Shown: positions 1 through 9,623, numbered from the stretch's first letter. The stretch is DNA of 64,000 bases from Hyphococcus sp. (GCA_028281665.1 JANQJK010000016.1:186001-250000), one strand, 5' to 3'. Notes: generated by a model from the letters alone, not told the origin. Numbers and translations are program-made.

Positions 1-751
1 CTTTGATGACGCGGCCGCGCGAGCGCACCCGCGCCCGGCGGATCAGAAACAGCGCCAGCTGGTTCGCCAGCAGTTCATCATAGGCAAGGCGCTGACGCAC
101 CGGCGCAGACAAGGCGATATTGTCGGGCGTTTTCGGCCGATGGAGTTCGAGAACGGATCCTTTCCAGTCTCTCCAGCGTCGACGCTTCAGATATTCCGCA
201 TCCTGCCATTCCGGCAGGTCCGGCGCGCGCTTCAGCGCCTCGCCAACGGCCTTGCGCATAACATTGGCGGTGAGGCCGGCGGTCAGCGGATAGACCGTCT
301 CGTAAAGCGGCATTTCACTCTCCGCCTCCGGATCGACGATATAATCCGGGTGAGCCATCTGACGCCCCCCTTTGTATTCCTCAACCCTGCCGCTGATGAG
401 GCGTGTTTCTCCCTCGGGCAGAATTTTTTGAAGGTAGTCGGCGCGGGCGTGAAAGAAGACCAGGGTTACGAACCCTGTATCGTCGGAGCAGATCACCTTA
501 TAGGGCAGGCGCTTTCCCTTCGGCGGCGGATCGTGTCGGTCGATGCGCGCTCGCAGCGTCAGGATTTTGCCGGCCGGCGCGTCTGCGATTTTCGGCTGAA
601 ACGACCGGTCGACCACATTGATCGGCGCGGTGAGGATGAGATCGACGACGCGGGGACCCGCGACGCGGTTGATCAGCGCGGCGATCTTCGGGCCCACGCC
701 GGCAAGCGCCGTGATATCGGCAAAGAGCGGGTTGAGAATCGCAGGGCGCAT
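1..751 (-). CDS. recG: ATP-dependent DNA helicase RecG, N-terminal part (cut by window edge)
   Basis: The reading frame opens at an ATG at 749-751 and stays open to base 1, giving about 250 N-terminal residues; the helicase motor lies outside the window. The start of the protein carries the helix-hairpin-helix-like LAGVGPKIAALINR stretch, then the OB-fold wedge region (for example GFVTLVFFHARADYL and SGRVEEYKGGRQMAHPDYIV), which in RecG grips branched DNA. The family remodels stalled replication forks and Holliday junctions. The upstream flavoprotein gene ends 9 bases before this start, so the two are probably co-transcribed. Identification rests on the wedge domain only, because no helicase motif is visible. 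Confidence 0.85.
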   Translation of the reverse strand, partial: MRPAILNPLFADITALAGVGPKIAALINRVAGPRVVDLILTAPINVVDRSFQPKIADAPAGKILTLRARIDRHDPPPKGKRLPYKVICSDDTGFVTLVFFHARADYLQKILPEGETRLISGRVEEYKGGRQMAHPDYIVDPEAESEMPLYETVYPLTAGLTANVMRKAVGEALKRAPDLPEWQDAEYLKRRRWRDWKGSVLELHRPKTPDNIALSAPVRQRLAYDELLANQLALFLIRRARVRSRGRVIK

Positions 752-759
752 CGCCGCCG

Positions 760-1812
760 CTAGCCGGCTTTCGCCTGCAAATCCTTGGCGGAAGTCGTGT
801 GTTGGAACTTCAGTTTCTTGTCGGGGAAAACATAATGAAACGCGCCGTGGGACATCAGCGCGGATTCATGAAAGCCGGAAAGGATCAGCTTCAGCTTGCC
901 GGGATAATACGCCATGTCGCCGATGCAGAATATACCGGGTACAGAGCTTTCGAACTTTTCCGTGTCGACGGCGATGCGGTTTTCCTCAAGGTATAGCCCA
1001 AACTCCGCGATTGGGCCAAGCTTCATGGTGAGGCCGTAAAAAGCGAGCACCGTATCGCACGTGATATCGAGCTGCTCGCCTTCTTTTGTTTCCGTCTCCA
1101 CGGCTTCGATCTGGCCGTTATCCCCCTTCAATCCTTTGATCTGCGTGATGCGGAGGTCGATTTTTCCCGCATCGGCGAGCGCCTGCATTTTCTCAACGCT
1201 GTCGGGCGCAGCGCGAAAGTCAGGCCGGCGATGAACGAGGGTGATTTTTTTTGCAATCGGTTCGAGGTTGATTGTCCAGTCCAGGGCGCTATCGCCGCCG
1301 CCGGCGATGACGATCGTCTTGTCACGGAATTTCTCCCGTTCGCGGACGGCAAAAAAGACGGACGATCCTTCATAGTCGTCGACACCGGGGATCGGCGGCT
1401 TTTTCGGCTGAAACGATCCGCCGCCCGCGGCAATGCATATGACCGGCGCGTCTATCGTCGTTCCCATGTCGGTGCTGATGCGCCATTTGCCCTCGTCGGT
1501 TTTGTCGACGCTGATCGCCATTTCGTTGAGGTGAAACTGTGCGCCGAACGGTTCGATCTGATCCAGCAGTTGACTCGTCAACTGTTCGCCGGAAATCGAC
1601 TTGATGGCTGGAATATCGAGGATCGGCTTTTCAGGGTAAAGCTCGATGCATTGCCCGCCGGGGCGCTCAAGAATGTCAACTACCCGCGCCCTTATCCCCA
1701 ACAGGCCCAGTTCAAAAACGGCGAACAGACCGACTGGCCCGGCGCCGATAATGATAACATCGGTTTCGTGCCGTCCGCCCGGCACCGCGGTCTCAACCAT
1801 TTTTTCAGCCAT
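760..1812 (-). CDS. Thioredoxin-reductase-like ferredoxin/flavodoxin-NADP+ reductase
   Basis: About 350 residues with two Rossmann sites: the FAD motif IIGAGPVGLFAVFELG near the N-terminus and the NADPH-side motif IAGGGDSALDW in the middle, ending with the FAD-contacting CIGDMAYYPGK segment. No CxxC redox pair of true thioredoxin reductase is seen, which fits the type 2 ferredoxin-NADP reductase family (cytosolic FAD enzyme moving electrons between NADPH and ferredoxin). The chosen start is MAEKMVET at 1812, preceded by a GAGG-like site; an in-frame ATG at 1857 would add 15 lysine-rich residues with no family counterpart. It lies directly upstream of recG. Confidence 0.85.
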   Translation of the reverse strand: MAEKMVETAVPGGRHETDVIIIGAGPVGLFAVFELGLLGIRARVVDILERPGGQCIELYPEKPILDIPAIKSISGEQLTSQLLDQIEPFGAQFHLNEMAISVDKTDEGKWRISTDMGTTIDAPVICIAAGGGSFQPKKPPIPGVDDYEGSSVFFAVREREKFRDKTIVIAGGGDSALDWTINLEPIAKKITLVHRRPDFRAAPDSVEKMQALADAGKIDLRITQIKGLKGDNGQIEAVETETKEGEQLDITCDTVLAFYGLTMKLGPIAEFGLYLEENRIAVDTEKFESSVPGIFCIGDMAYYPGKLKLILSGFHESALMSHGAFHYVFPDKKLKFQHTTSAKDLQAKAG

Positions 1813-1878
1813 CCGGTTCGCCTCGATCCGTTTCTTTGCTTTTTTAGCAAAGCGCAATTTGGCGATGACGGGAAGACG

Positions 1879-2406
1879 TTATGTGACGCCCGCAACCTCT
1901 TTCGGCGTTGCAAAAAGATCGAGCGCGGCGGCGCCCTTGCCGAAATCGGCCCAGGCGTCTGGCCCGGCGAAAGAGGCGATGGCGGCGGTGGGATACTTCT
2001 CGGCGATGCGCGCCAGGGCGCCGATGTCGGAACGTTCCGGATCGCAGAGCCGCATCGCCAGCATTTCGAGACCGGGATTATGCGCAATAATAAGGATATG
2101 CTTGGCGCGGGCGTCAGCCTGCCGGACCGCGCTCATCATCACGCTCGGGTCCGCGAGGTAGAAATCGTCGCGGAATTCAACCATGGGCTCCGCGCGCAGG
2201 CGCGGCAAAAGCAGCGCGAGAGTTTCGCGTGTCCGGGCCGCTGTGGAACAGAACACAAGATCGGGAACGAGATCGTTTTTCGCCATAAAGGCGCCCATGA
2301 CCGGCGCCGCGTCGCGTCCGCGGGCGTTCAGCGGGCGGTCAAAATCGCGCTGGCCGGGGTCTCCCCAGCTTGATTTTGCGTGGCGAAGGAGGGTGAGGCG
2401 CTTCAT
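1879..2406 (-). CDS. sixA: SixA-type histidine phosphatase family protein
   Basis: A 175-residue protein of the phosphoglycerate mutase-like (RHG) superfamily. The N-terminal LLRHAKSSW places the phosphate-accepting His at residue 9; CSTAARTRETL and IIAHNPGLE supply the conserved Arg and second His. The size and the RHAKS form match SixA, which dephosphorylates phosphohistidine on phosphotransfer proteins; the true substrate here is unknown. Its start overlaps the end of the upstream quinone reductase gene by 4 bases, indicating translational coupling. Confidence 0.8.
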   Translation of the reverse strand: MKRLTLLRHAKSSWGDPGQRDFDRPLNARGRDAAPVMGAFMAKNDLVPDLVFCSTAARTRETLALLLPRLRAEPMVEFRDDFYLADPSVMMSAVRQADARAKHILIIAHNPGLEMLAMRLCDPERSDIGALARIAEKYPTAAIASFAGPDAWADFGKGAAALDLFATPKEVAGVT

Positions 2407-3401
2407 GAAACCGTCAATACGACTTTGCCGAGAATTTTGCGATCCATCATCAGCTTTAGGGCTGCCGCCGCATTGTCAAGGGGAAATGAGGCCGTAATCC
2501 GTGGGCGGATTTTTCCGTCTGCATAAAACTCGAACAGCTCTTTTATGTAACCAGCGTTTTTGACCGGATCGCGCATGGTGAAGGCGCCCCAGAACACGCC
2601 GACAATCTGGCAGCTTTTCAGAAGCGTCAGATTAAGCGGGATCTTTGGAATGCCCGCGGGGAATCCGATGACGAGGTAGCGTCCTTCCCATGCCAGCGCT
2701 CGCACGGCGGGCTCGGCGTATGCGCCGCCGACGGCGTCGTAGACAACGTTCGCGCCTTCGCCGCCGCACTTGGCTTTAATCTCGTTTGACAAAGCCTTTT
2801 GGGCGTCGCGATCCAACTCACCGGTCGGATAAATGAGCGTTTCGTCCGCGCCGAGTTCTTTGCAGAATACCGCCTTTTCCTCTGATGAGACGCCGGCGAC
2901 AACGCGCGCGCCCATGGCCTTGCCGAGTTCGATGGCAGCCGCACCGACGCCGCCGGCGGCGCCGAGAATGAAGAGCGACTCGCCGGGCTGAATATTGGCG
3001 CGGTCGCGCAGTGCGTAATGGGATGTGCCGTAAGTCAGCATGAACCCCGCCGCTTCATCGAACGGCATGGCGTCCGGCAGCTTGTTGATCTTTGACGCTT
3101 CGGCGATGAAATGGGTCGCGAAGCCGCCGTTTATTCCGCCGGCCATAACGCGGTCGCCGGCTTGAAAGCCGGCAACGCCATCGCCAACGGCGTCGATCAC
3201 GCCGGCGACTTCGCCGCCTGGCGCGAAAGGGCGCGGCGGTTTGAACTGGTACATGTCGCGAATAATCAGCGTGTCGGGGAAGTTGACGCCGGCGGCCTTC
3301 ACGGCGATGCGCACCATGCCGGGCCCCGGGTCCGGCGTCGGAACCTCGGTCAGCTTAAGCGTTTCCGGCCCACCCGGTTCATGGCTCATCATTGCTTTCA
3401 T
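2403..3401 (-). CDS. NADPH:quinone oxidoreductase family protein (zinc-free MDR)
   Basis: A 332-residue medium-chain dehydrogenase/reductase. The N-terminal GroES-like half (PGPGMVRIAVKAAGVNFPD) is followed by the nucleotide-binding motif LGAAGGVGAAAIELGK near residue 145. The cysteines that bind structural and catalytic zinc in alcohol dehydrogenases are absent, as in QOR/crotonyl-CoA-reductase-like members. It probably reduces quinones or enones with NADPH in the cytosol; the substrate cannot be told from sequence. First gene of a leftward group ahead of sixA; the intergenic region before 3504 must hold its promoter. Confidence 0.8.
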   Translation of the reverse strand: MKAMMSHEPGGPETLKLTEVPTPDPGPGMVRIAVKAAGVNFPDTLIIRDMYQFKPPRPFAPGGEVAGVIDAVGDGVAGFQAGDRVMAGGINGGFATHFIAEASKINKLPDAMPFDEAAGFMLTYGTSHYALRDRANIQPGESLFILGAAGGVGAAAIELGKAMGARVVAGVSSEEKAVFCKELGADETLIYPTGELDRDAQKALSNEIKAKCGGEGANVVYDAVGGAYAEPAVRALAWEGRYLVIGFPAGIPKIPLNLTLLKSCQIVGVFWGAFTMRDPVKNAGYIKELFEFYADGKIRPRITASFPLDNAAAALKLMMDRKILGKVVLTVS

Positions 3402-3503
3402 TGGATTTTTTGCGCCTCGTTCTTGCAGTTACCCGCTATCTTACGCATTGTGCCGGCAAGAATAAACGAACCGCAGCAGCGGCGTCAGGGAGGCTTTCCA
3501 CAG

Positions 3504-3821
3504 ATGAAATTGATTCAGACCGCCGGCATTATTGTGGCGTTATTGACGATCCTCGGCTGTGCAACCGCCATTCGCTACACCCTGCATGACCGGTTTCGCG
3601 CAATCGGGATCGGCGCCGAAACGGCCGATTGCATGGTCGGCGAGCTTGAGCAGCGATTGTCTCACGACGACCTTCAGGATCTCGCCCGTTACACGTTCGA
3701 GTTGTCGCGCGCCAGTTCGACACCCGCTGCTATTCGTTCGTTGATGACCATCGACAACCCGCGCGCCGTAACCGCCGTTGGAAAATCAGGCGTCACCTGC
3801 GTGACGGGCTTCCGGCTGTGA
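3504..3821 (+). CDS. Small membrane-anchored or lipoprotein-like hypothetical protein
   Basis: A 105-residue protein that I do not recognise. It begins MKLIQTAGIIVALLTILGCA, a hydrophobic segment ending in Cys that is either a weak lipobox (ILGC) or a transmembrane anchor. The rest is a small soluble domain with two further cysteines (ETADC near the middle, VTC near the end). The start at 3504 has a good ribosome site (GGGAGG, 3488-3493); the frame is open further upstream without a comparable site. The MFS gene starts on a GTG that overlaps this gene's stop, so the two are coupled. Confidence 0.6.
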   Translation: MKLIQTAGIIVALLTILGCATAIRYTLHDRFRAIGIGAETADCMVGELEQRLSHDDLQDLARYTFELSRASSTPAAIRSLMTIDNPRAVTAVGKSGVTCVTGFRL

Positions 3822-5242
3822 GCGATGTAAGCGCTGGCACCGCTGCGCCGAAACCCGGGATCAGCCGCGCGTATCGCATTTACGTGCTGGTCATTCTGAC
3901 GATTGTCTACACGTTCAATTTTCTGGACCGGCAGATCATGGGCATTGTCGCCCCGGCGGTTCAGGCTGACCTCGGCCTCAGCGACTCCCAGCTCGGCGTT
4001 CTCGGCGGCATCGCATTCGCAGCGCTCTATACGACATTGGGTATTCCGTTTGCGCGTCTTGCCGATCGGTACAATCGGGTGACGATCATCACGCTGTCGC
4101 TGGCGGCGTGGTCGGGGTTCACAGCGCTTTGCGGCACGGCCCAGAACTTTACGCAACTGGTGCTGGCGCGCGTCGGCGTCGGCATCGGCGAGGCGGGCGG
4201 GTCGCCGCCGTCCCATTCGCTCATTTCGGATTTCTATCCGAAGGAGAAACGTGCGGGGGCGTTGGCGGTGTACGCGCTTGGCATACCAATCGGCGTTACC
4301 ATGGCCTATCTCGGCGGCGGCTGGGTGTTACAGAATTTCGACTGGCGCACGACGTTTCTCGCGCTTGGCATACCGGGCGTCCTGTTTGCGATTTTCGTGA
4401 AGCTAACCATCAAGGAACCGGAACGCGGCGGCACTGAGGTGAGCGCCGCCGACGATGCTTTCAAGGGTCTGAAGATTACCGAACCGGTCGGCCCGGTTGA
4501 AAAAGTCCTGCGCACGCTGACGATTGCCTTCCCGTCAAAGATGCGCGGTTCCGTTTTCAGCGAGCTCGCATCTCTCTGGCGCGCTGCAAAGCACCTACTT
4601 TCCATTCCGAGCTATCGCGCCATCGTTATCGGCCTGACCGCTGGGTCCTTTGCGTCTTACGCCCTTGCGAACTGGATTGTCGTTTTCTTCAATCGGTCGC
4701 ACCCCGATTTCGGCACGGGCGAGCTCTATTTCTGGCTCGGCCTAATCAACGGCACGGCCTATGTTCTGGGCGTATTCGTCGGCGGCAATCTCGTCGACAA
4801 GCTCGCCGTGAAAAACAAGGCCGCCTACGGATGGGTGCCGGTTGGCGCGCTGGCGCTTAACGTTCCCTTCTTTCTCGGCGCCATGTGGGTCGACGATCCA
4901 GTGTTGTCGCTCATCCTGTGGTGGCCGTCACACCTGTTAACGGGATTTTATCTGGGACCCTGTTTCGCGTTGGCGCAGACCCTGGCGCCGGTTTCGATCC
5001 GTGCGTTGTCGACAGCGATATTCTTTTTCATCCTGAACATGATCGCGCTCGGGTTCGGGCCGACTTATGTCGGGCTGTTGAGTGATATTCTGGCGTCCGG
5101 CGCCATGGACAATGAACGCTCACTGCGCATCGCTCTGTCGTCCGTCGTTTTCGCTGTCGTCATATCGATTTTTGGCTTTCTATATCTTGCCAAGAAGATT
5201 CCCGGCGACTGGGCGAAAGCAACCGGAGACAACGCCGGATGA
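3818..5242 (+). CDS. MFS transporter, spinster-like
   Basis: A 474-residue integral membrane protein with the twelve-helix major facilitator layout. After the first helices (TFNFLDRQIMGIVAPAVQ, LGVLGGIAFAALYTT) comes the loop 2-3 signature form RLADRYNRV. The FNFLDRQIMG opening is typical of the spinster-related bacterial MFS group. Substrate unknown. A long charged central loop (about residues 200-250) separates the two six-helix halves. The GTG start at 3818 overlaps the preceding stop codon, and the next gene overlaps this one by 4 bases, so 3504-5736 looks like one operon. Confidence 0.85.
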   Translation: MSDVSAGTAAPKPGISRAYRIYVLVILTIVYTFNFLDRQIMGIVAPAVQADLGLSDSQLGVLGGIAFAALYTTLGIPFARLADRYNRVTIITLSLAAWSGFTALCGTAQNFTQLVLARVGVGIGEAGGSPPSHSLISDFYPKEKRAGALAVYALGIPIGVTMAYLGGGWVLQNFDWRTTFLALGIPGVLFAIFVKLTIKEPERGGTEVSAADDAFKGLKITEPVGPVEKVLRTLTIAFPSKMRGSVFSELASLWRAAKHLLSIPSYRAIVIGLTAGSFASYALANWIVVFFNRSHPDFGTGELYFWLGLINGTAYVLGVFVGGNLVDKLAVKNKAAYGWVPVGALALNVPFFLGAMWVDDPVLSLILWWPSHLLTGFYLGPCFALAQTLAPVSIRALSTAIFFFILNMIALGFGPTYVGLLSDILASGAMDNERSLRIALSSVVFAVVISIFGFLYLAKKIPGDWAKATGDNAG

Positions 5243-5736
5243 CAGTGAAGACTAAGGCGAAAAAAGCGGCGACGAAAAAGAAAACCGCGAAGAAAACGGC
5301 AAAAAACTCGTCCGACATGGTCACCGTGCCGACGCGGGCGAGCGTTGCGAAGTTTATCGGTGCGGTAGAGAACGAGACCCGCCGCAAGGACGCCAAGACG
5401 CTGCTGGCGATGATGAAGAAAATAACCGGCGACAAGCCGGTGATGTGGGGCCCGTCCATCGTCGGCTTCGGTGAGTATCACTATAAATATGACAGCGGCC
5501 GTGAAGGCGATTTCATGCTGGTGGGTTTCAGTCCACGCAAATCAAACATGGTGCTCTACGTGCTGGGCTCGCTCAAGGACGACGATCCGCTGCTTGGCAA
5601 GTTGGGCAAGTTCAAGCGCGGGCGTTCCTGCCTTTACGTCAACAAGCTCGGCGATGTTGATTCTGGCGTTCTCGAAAAGCTGATCAAGAAGTCATACAGC
5701 AACACGAAAAACTTCTGGGCGAAACGCGCAGGATAA
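5239..5736 (+). CDS. DUF1801 domain protein with lysine-rich N-terminal tail
   Basis: 165 residues. The first 25 are a Lys/Ala/Thr tail (AKKAATKKKTAKKTAK) of the histone-H1-like kind. The rest matches the DUF1801 (YdhG-like) fold: VMWGPSIVGFGEYHYKYDSG and MLVGFSPRKSNMVLYVLG are characteristic. The function of the family is not settled; the basic tail suggests nucleic acid contact, which is inference. The ATG overlaps the MFS stop by 4 bases. Confidence 0.75.
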   Translation: MTVKTKAKKAATKKKTAKKTAKNSSDMVTVPTRASVAKFIGAVENETRRKDAKTLLAMMKKITGDKPVMWGPSIVGFGEYHYKYDSGREGDFMLVGFSPRKSNMVLYVLGSLKDDDPLLGKLGKFKRGRSCLYVNKLGDVDSGVLEKLIKKSYSNTKNFWAKRAG

Positions 5737-5846
5737 TTGCCGCTTCCTTCACAATTGCGTGCGGCGCCGTCTCGCCGCAATTCCGCCGGGAAAAACCCTC
5801 GCGGCGGGCCGACGCTTTTTACCTGTAACTTTCAGGAGAGAGCCTC

Positions 5847-6288
5847 ATGGCGAGCATCGTTCACGGAAGGGGCGCACAATATGATGTAAGGCCGGCTGGC
5901 GAACATTCGGGCGTTCGCGGCCTTTTCGGCTTCTGCAAGGACAGCGTTCAGGGAGCGTGCGCCGGACTTCTCGGTTTGCTCGGCGCCACGCATATGACGA
6001 ACGCGCCAGCCGGGTTTGCTGAGATTCACAGCAATGTCGCCTGGCTGGATACAATCTGGAGTTCCATTTCCGCCGGTGGGCTGGCGGGCCCGGTTGAGTT
6101 GCTCGGCGGCGTCGCCTTGTTTCTTGCAGCGCGCCGGACGGTCGCGCATGCTTGGTCTCCTGGCTTTTATTGGTTTCATCACCGCCTATGCGAATGGGTA
6201 TACCGCCGCGGACATACTCGGTTTTCTCGCGACGGTGCTGTCGCAGGCGGCTGGCGCCCTTGAACCCGCGGGTCTCGGCGCAGGGTAA
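5847..6288 (+). pseudogene. Small two-helix membrane protein gene split over two frames
   Basis: A strong ribosome site (AGGAGAG, 5832-5838) precedes ATG 5847. This frame reads well through a hydrophobic helix (PVELLGGVALFLAARR) to about 6130, then turns into an unlikely Trp/His/Arg-rich tail ending at 6263. From about 6145 the +1 frame reads a second convincing helix (MLGLLAFIGFITAYANGYTA, then DILGFLATVLSQAAG) to a stop at 6288. The simplest reading is one ~147-residue protein broken by a single-base indel between about 6125 and 6149. A real overlapping second gene starting at ATG 6149, or a sequencing error, are alternatives. I do not recognise the family. Confidence 0.5.
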
Positions 6289-6330
6289 CGGGCGCTGGAC
6301 GAGACCTGAAATCCATGGCTTATTGCGCCT

Positions 6331-6822
6331 ATGGATTTCTCCGTGCGGGAACAACAGGAGCATGACTGGCCGGCCCTTTGGTGCGTGCTGGCGCCGGTGT
6401 TTCGCGCTGGCGAAACCTATCCGCTGCCGCGCGACGTTTCTGAAGCCGACGCGAAGAGATACTGGATCACGTCCGACGGATATAACGGTGTCGCCATCGA
6501 CGGCTCTGGAGAGATTGTCGGCGCCTACTATCTGCGTCCCGATCAGGGCGGGCCGGGCGCTCATGTTTGCAACGCCGGTTACGTGATTGCCAAAGCGGCG
6601 CGCGGTCGGGGGTTGGCGACGCCGCTTTGCCTGCAGTCGCAGGATCGAGCCCGCGCCATGGGCTTTCGCGCCATGAAGTTCAATCTTGTCGTGGCGGCGA
6701 ATGCGGCGGCGATCCGCGCGTGGAAAAAAGCCGGCATGGACATCATCGGAACGACGCCGAACGCCTTTCTCCTGCCGGACGGCCATTTCGTCGACGCGCA
6801 CATTATGTATAAGGCGCTTTGA
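6331..6822 (+). CDS. GNAT family N-acetyltransferase
   Basis: 163 residues of the GCN5-related fold. The acetyl-CoA pyrophosphate loop is the degenerate but recognisable AKAARGRGLATPLC (Q/R-x-x-G-x-G/A type), preceded by the beta-4 strand NAGYVIA and followed by AANAAAIRAWKKAGM, the usual helix with Asn and Ala before the late beta strand. The acceptor substrate is unknown. It sits alone between the split small gene and the sodium channel gene, with about 145 bases of non-coding sequence after it. Confidence 0.8.
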   Translation: MDFSVREQQEHDWPALWCVLAPVFRAGETYPLPRDVSEADAKRYWITSDGYNGVAIDGSGEIVGAYYLRPDQGGPGAHVCNAGYVIAKAARGRGLATPLCLQSQDRARAMGFRAMKFNLVVAANAAAIRAWKKAGMDIIGTTPNAFLLPDGHFVDAHIMYKAL

Positions 6823-6968
6823 CGAATCGGCTCCAACCGCCTTCACCTTTCCCGCAAGACAAAATAGAAAAATCCGATGGGAAGAAAATTCCGGCGCGAT
6901 TGTTTGCGTCGCGCAGCCCAACAAATTACGCCGTGCGCCGAATGCGTGTCGAAGCGGGAAGGTAGAAC

Positions 6969-7838
6969 ATGACGATTTCGGCATCGAACAGCGGCGGGCC
7001 GTCACAAACCGACGCCCTTGGCCGGGCCCGGAGCGCTGCGACGGCGTTTGTGGAACGGCCGGCCTTTGGTCATTTCATTGTCTTTGTCATCGCGATCAAT
7101 GCGGTCACGCTCGGTCTCGAAACCTGGCCCAAGGCAATGGCGGCGGCGGGCGGCGCGCTCTCCATCATTGATCGGCTGGCGCTCGCAATCTTTGTGGTGG
7201 AAATCGGTCTCAAGCTCTTTGCCTATGGCCCGCGCTTTTTCAGAAGCGGCTGGAATGTCTTTGATTTTGTGATCGTCGCCATCGCGCTTGTGCCGGCGGC
7301 CGGCGCTTTCTCCGTTCTGCGCGCGTTCAGAATTCTGCGCGTGCTACGCCTTCTATCGGTTATTCCGCGGCTGAAATTTGTCGTCGGCGCGCTTCTCTCG
7401 GCCGTGCCGGGCATGAGCGCCATCATCGCCGTGCTCGCTCTCGTGTTTTACATCGCCGCCGTCATTGCGACGAAACTGTTCGGCGCCGCATTCCCTGACT
7501 GGTTCGGGTCCGTCGGCGCATCGATGTATTCGCTGTTCCAGATCATGACGCTGGAAAGCTGGTCCATGGGCATCGTCCGGCCCGTCATGGAAACCTATCC
7601 ATGGGCGTGGGTATTCTTTGTGCCGTTCATTATCGTTACGAGCTTCGCGGTGCTGAACCTCTTTATCGCCTTGATCGTCAATTCCATGCAGACGATCCAC
7701 GATGAGGAAATGCGCGACGAGCGCCAGGAGGCCGAAACGGAGGCCCATGACGAGCGAGCCGCGCTGTTGACGGAGCTGCGCGAGTTGAAGGCGGATATTC
7801 GCGCAATAAAGTCGAGAATCGGCGCCGCGCCCGATTGA
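6969..7838 (+). CDS. Voltage-gated sodium channel of the NaChBac/NavAb family
   Basis: 289 residues forming one six-helix subunit of a homotetramer in the inner membrane. S1 is about 34-52, S2 64-84, S3 95-110. S4 (114-130) has arginines every third position (R118, R121, R124, R127), the voltage sensor. The pore loop carries TLESWSM at 194-200, the same filter string as NavAb as I recall it, whose Glu selects Na+. S6 is about 212-240 and runs into a charged coiled-coil tail (HDEEMRDERQEAETEA...) that tetramerises the channel. The start has a GGGAAGG site. Such channels serve sodium signalling, motility or pH balance in marine and alkaliphilic bacteria; the role here is inferred. Confidence 0.92.
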   Translation: MTISASNSGGPSQTDALGRARSAATAFVERPAFGHFIVFVIAINAVTLGLETWPKAMAAAGGALSIIDRLALAIFVVEIGLKLFAYGPRFFRSGWNVFDFVIVAIALVPAAGAFSVLRAFRILRVLRLLSVIPRLKFVVGALLSAVPGMSAIIAVLALVFYIAAVIATKLFGAAFPDWFGSVGASMYSLFQIMTLESWSMGIVRPVMETYPWAWVFFVPFIIVTSFAVLNLFIALIVNSMQTIHDEEMRDERQEAETEAHDERAALLTELRELKADIRAIKSRIGAAPD

Positions 7839-7905
7839 CCATGCGCGCCTTGCTCCCCGCGGCGGCATGGCTCTATAGACGGATCTTCAATCTGAAAGAC
7901 CCCCC

Positions 7906-9612
7906 ATGGCCCGCATCCTGATTACCTCCGCGCTTCCCTATATCAATGGAATCAAACACTTGGGGAACCTCGTCGGGTCCATGCTGCCGTCGGACGTCTA
8001 TGCCCGGTTTCAGCGCCAGCGGGGGGCCGAGGTCCTTTTTATCTGCGCCACGGATGAGCACGGCACGCCCGCTGAACTCGCCGCCCGCGCGGCGGGGCAG
8101 AATGTCCGCGATTATTGCCGCGAGCAATATGAGATCCAGAAATCCGCCGGCGATGCGTTCGGCCTCTCCTGGGACCATTTCGGGCGCTCGTCCAACGCCC
8201 CGAACCATCGTCTGACGCAGCATTTCGCGCATGTCCTTGAACAGAATGGCCTCATTGAGGAGCGCGCCGACAAGCAGGTTTACTCCGTCGATGACCAGCG
8301 ATTTCTGCCCGACAGATATGTTGAGGGAACGTGTCCCCACTGCGATTATGAAAAAGCGCGCGGCGATCAATGCGACAATTGCGGTCGCTTGCTCGATCCG
8401 ACGGACCTGAAAGATCCGTACTCGTCGATTTCCGGCTCGCATAATGTGGAGCTTCGCGAGACGAAGCATCTCTATCTTCTGCAATCGAACATGCAGGACC
8501 GGATTGCGGGCTGGCTTGAAACGAAGACGGAGTTTCCCGCGCTGACCGTTTCCATCGCCCGGAAGTGGTTGAAGGAAGGATTGCGCGACCGTGCGATTAC
8601 GCGCGATCTGAAATGGGGCGTGCCGGTCGCATATCAGGGCGAGGCACGTCCCGGCTTTGAAAACAAAGTTTTCTATGTCTGGTTCGACGCGCCGATCGAA
8701 TATATTGGCGCGACCGAGGAATGGGCGATCGCCAACAACGACAACTGGGAGCGCTGGTGGCGCACCGACAAGGGCGCTGACGACGTGAAATACGTTCAGG
8801 TGATGGGCAAGGACAACGTCGCCTTTCACACGGTCAGTTTTCCCGCCACCATTCTAGGGTCGGAAGAACCGTGGAAGACGGTCGACGCGTTGAAATCGCT
8901 CAACTGGCTCACCTGGTATGGAGGCAAGTTCTCGACGAGCGAAAACCGCGGCATCTTCATGGACCAGGCGCTGGAGTTGTTGCCGCCGGACTATTGGCGC
9001 TGGGCGCTGATGGCCAATGCGCCGGAGTCCGATGACGCGTCCTTCACCCTTGAGCATTTCGCGTCGGTTGTGAACAAGGATCTCGCCGACGTCCTTGGCA
9101 ATTTCGTCAATCGCGTCACGCGGTTTTGCAATGCGAGGTTCGGGCAGGCTGTGCCTGACGCGGGCGAGTACGGCGCGGCCGAGAAAGCGCTGATCGACGA
9201 ACTCGACAAACGCCTTGCCGTTTACGCGAACCATCTGGAAGAGATGGAGTACCGCAAGGCGTTTGCAGAGTTGCGCGCGATATGGGTCGCCGGCAATGAG
9301 TATCTTCAGATTGCCGCGCCGTGGACGGTCATCAAGGAAAACCCGGAGAAGGCTGCTGCGGCGGTGCGCTGCGGACTGAATCTGATCTTGTTGTTCGCCG
9401 TATTGTCGCGACCGGTTATTCCGTTCACGTCCGATAAGATGTTCGCCGTATTCGGCGTCGATCCGAAATGGGGCACGCGCTGGCCTGAAAGCGCGGGGGC
9501 GGCGCTCACGACGCTGAAGGGCGGGGAGCCCTTTACGCTCCCGGACGTTCTGTTTGCAAAAATCGAAGATGAACAGGTCGAGGCGTGGCGAAAGCAGTTC
9601 GGGGCGGAATGA
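7906..9612 (+). CDS. metG: Methionyl-tRNA synthetase
   Basis: 568 residues. The class I HIGH box appears as HLGN (residues 18-21), normal for this MetRS type. A zinc knuckle with CPHC (from Cys143) and CDNC follows, and the KMSKS loop is KFSTS around residue 340. The anticodon-binding helical domain follows. The C-terminal tRNA-binding EMAP/CsaA domain of E. coli MetRS is absent; a free-standing CsaA-like protein is encoded at 33.9 kb. Charges initiator and elongator tRNA-Met in the cytosol. It ends on a TGA closely followed by the next lipoprotein gene. Confidence 0.95.
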   Translation: MARILITSALPYINGIKHLGNLVGSMLPSDVYARFQRQRGAEVLFICATDEHGTPAELAARAAGQNVRDYCREQYEIQKSAGDAFGLSWDHFGRSSNAPNHRLTQHFAHVLEQNGLIEERADKQVYSVDDQRFLPDRYVEGTCPHCDYEKARGDQCDNCGRLLDPTDLKDPYSSISGSHNVELRETKHLYLLQSNMQDRIAGWLETKTEFPALTVSIARKWLKEGLRDRAITRDLKWGVPVAYQGEARPGFENKVFYVWFDAPIEYIGATEEWAIANNDNWERWWRTDKGADDVKYVQVMGKDNVAFHTVSFPATILGSEEPWKTVDALKSLNWLTWYGGKFSTSENRGIFMDQALELLPPDYWRWALMANAPESDDASFTLEHFASVVNKDLADVLGNFVNRVTRFCNARFGQAVPDAGEYGAAEKALIDELDKRLAVYANHLEEMEYRKAFAELRAIWVAGNEYLQIAAPWTVIKENPEKAAAAVRCGLNLILLFAVLSRPVIPFTSDKMFAVFGVDPKWGTRWPESAGAALTTLKGGEPFTLPDVLFAKIEDEQVEAWRKQFGAE

Positions 9613-9623
9613 GGGGAGTGACA

